Origin: JB111 sp049856175
GTDB taxonomy: Bacteria; Actinomycetota; Actinomycetes; Actinomycetales; Actinomycetaceae
DNA: 64,000 nt
Assembly: GCF_049856175.1 (NCBI RefSeq)
Contig: NZ_JBNDNA010000008.1
Location: forward strand, 62,001-126,000
Reading direction: 5' to 3'
In this document: in pieces, positions 63,777-64,000 of the stretch
How positions within the stretch are numbered: the stretch's first letter is position 1
Layout: the number at the start of each line of letters is the position of its first letter
Notes under the pieces: generated by a model
What the model saw: only the letters and a program-made list of their open reading frames with translations
Told to the model about the DNA's origin: nothing
The model's database searches: none
Program-made: the position numbers and the translations under genes

Positions 63777-64000
63777 TCACCGCCCGGCCAGGAACGTCAG
63801 CAGGAGCCGACGCTGGAGGTCGAACATCTCCTTCTCCTCCTCCGGCTCGGCGTGGTCGTAGCCGAGCAGGTGAAGGATGCCGTGGACCGTGAGGAGGCCG
63901 AGCTCCTCGGCCGTCGAGTGTCCGGCCGTGCGGGCCTGGGCGGCCGCGACGCTCGGGCAGAGCACGACGTCGCCGAGCGTGCCCTCGACGGGAGGTTCGC
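63777..64000 (-). CDS. ybeY: Endoribonuclease YbeY, C-terminal part
   Basis: The gene continues beyond the right edge, and only about the last 73 codons are present. They carry the zinc motif HGILHLLGYDH (H-x3-H-x5-H), followed by AEPEEEKEMFDLQ. Upstream in the same frame the sequence reads EGTLGDVVLCPSVA, the usual strand before it. YbeY takes part in 16S rRNA 3'-end maturation and ribosome quality control. The start lies outside the window. Confidence 0.93.
   Translation of the reverse strand, partial: EPPVEGTLGDVVLCPSVAAAQARTAGHSTAEELGLLTVHGILHLLGYDHAEPEEEKEMFDLQRRLLLTFLAGR

Overview
The window is chromosomal DNA of a high-G+C Gram-positive actinobacterium, most likely a member of the Micrococcales (Cellulomonas/Georgenia-like). 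The signs are very high G+C with strong third-position bias, frequent GTG starts and 4-nt ATGA/GTGA gene overlaps, Zur- and IdeR/DtxR-like operator boxes, apparently leaderless genes, a dimeric glycyl-tRNA synthetase, and the vegetative order ybeY-CNNM-era with recO-uppS and leuA nearby. No tRNA, rRNA, insertion sequence, prophage or CRISPR array was found. No gene-free stretch exceeds 300 bases, and the longer gaps are described as features.

Layout. 0-5.5 kb: start of a membrane protein gene, an RpiB-like isomerase, a SorC-type regulator, and glpD and glpK for glycerol. 5.6-10 kb: dusB, a TetR/GNAT divergent pair, glyS. 10.1-14.2 kb: two paralogous membrane Ser/Thr kinases with PASTA plus NPCBM-like ectodomains. 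14.4-19.5 kb: a Zur-controlled zinc ABC transporter, a DedA-like protein, and an autoregulated ArsR/SRPBCC/DinB operon. 19.6-25.6 kb: an iron-siderophore ABC operon (one permease frameshifted), uppS and recO. 25.6-31 kb: an orphan VapB-like antitoxin, a 5'-truncated SDR, an HD protein, an ABM protein, leuA behind a leucine leader peptide, and an SGNH esterase. 31-36 kb: an OpuB/ProX-type osmoprotectant operon and a dihydrolipoamide-dehydrogenase-like flavoprotein.

36.0-55.5 kb is the most striking part: nine co-directional genes encoding PP2C phosphatase, an FHA protein, a Ser/Thr kinase, an FHA-HTH protein, a 2175-residue membrane-anchored Ig-like/FN3 protein, MoxR ATPase, a DUF58 protein, a transglutaminase-fold protein that has lost its catalytic triad, and a multi-TM FHA protein. 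It looks like a phospho-signalling system tied to a giant surface fibre. The content resembles the Bifidobacterium PFNA cluster (kinase, FN3, AAA ATPase, DUF58, transglutaminase), but its function is not settled.

55.7-61.3 kb: a DeoR-controlled sugar or polyol catabolic locus (Zn-alcohol dehydrogenase, class I aldolase, aldo-keto reductase, FGGY kinase) with a shared operator-like motif at both ends. 61.4-64 kb: era, CNNM/CorC and the 3' part of ybeY. Several intergenic regions, especially between convergent genes, carry short tandem or inverted repeats of 20-34 bp.
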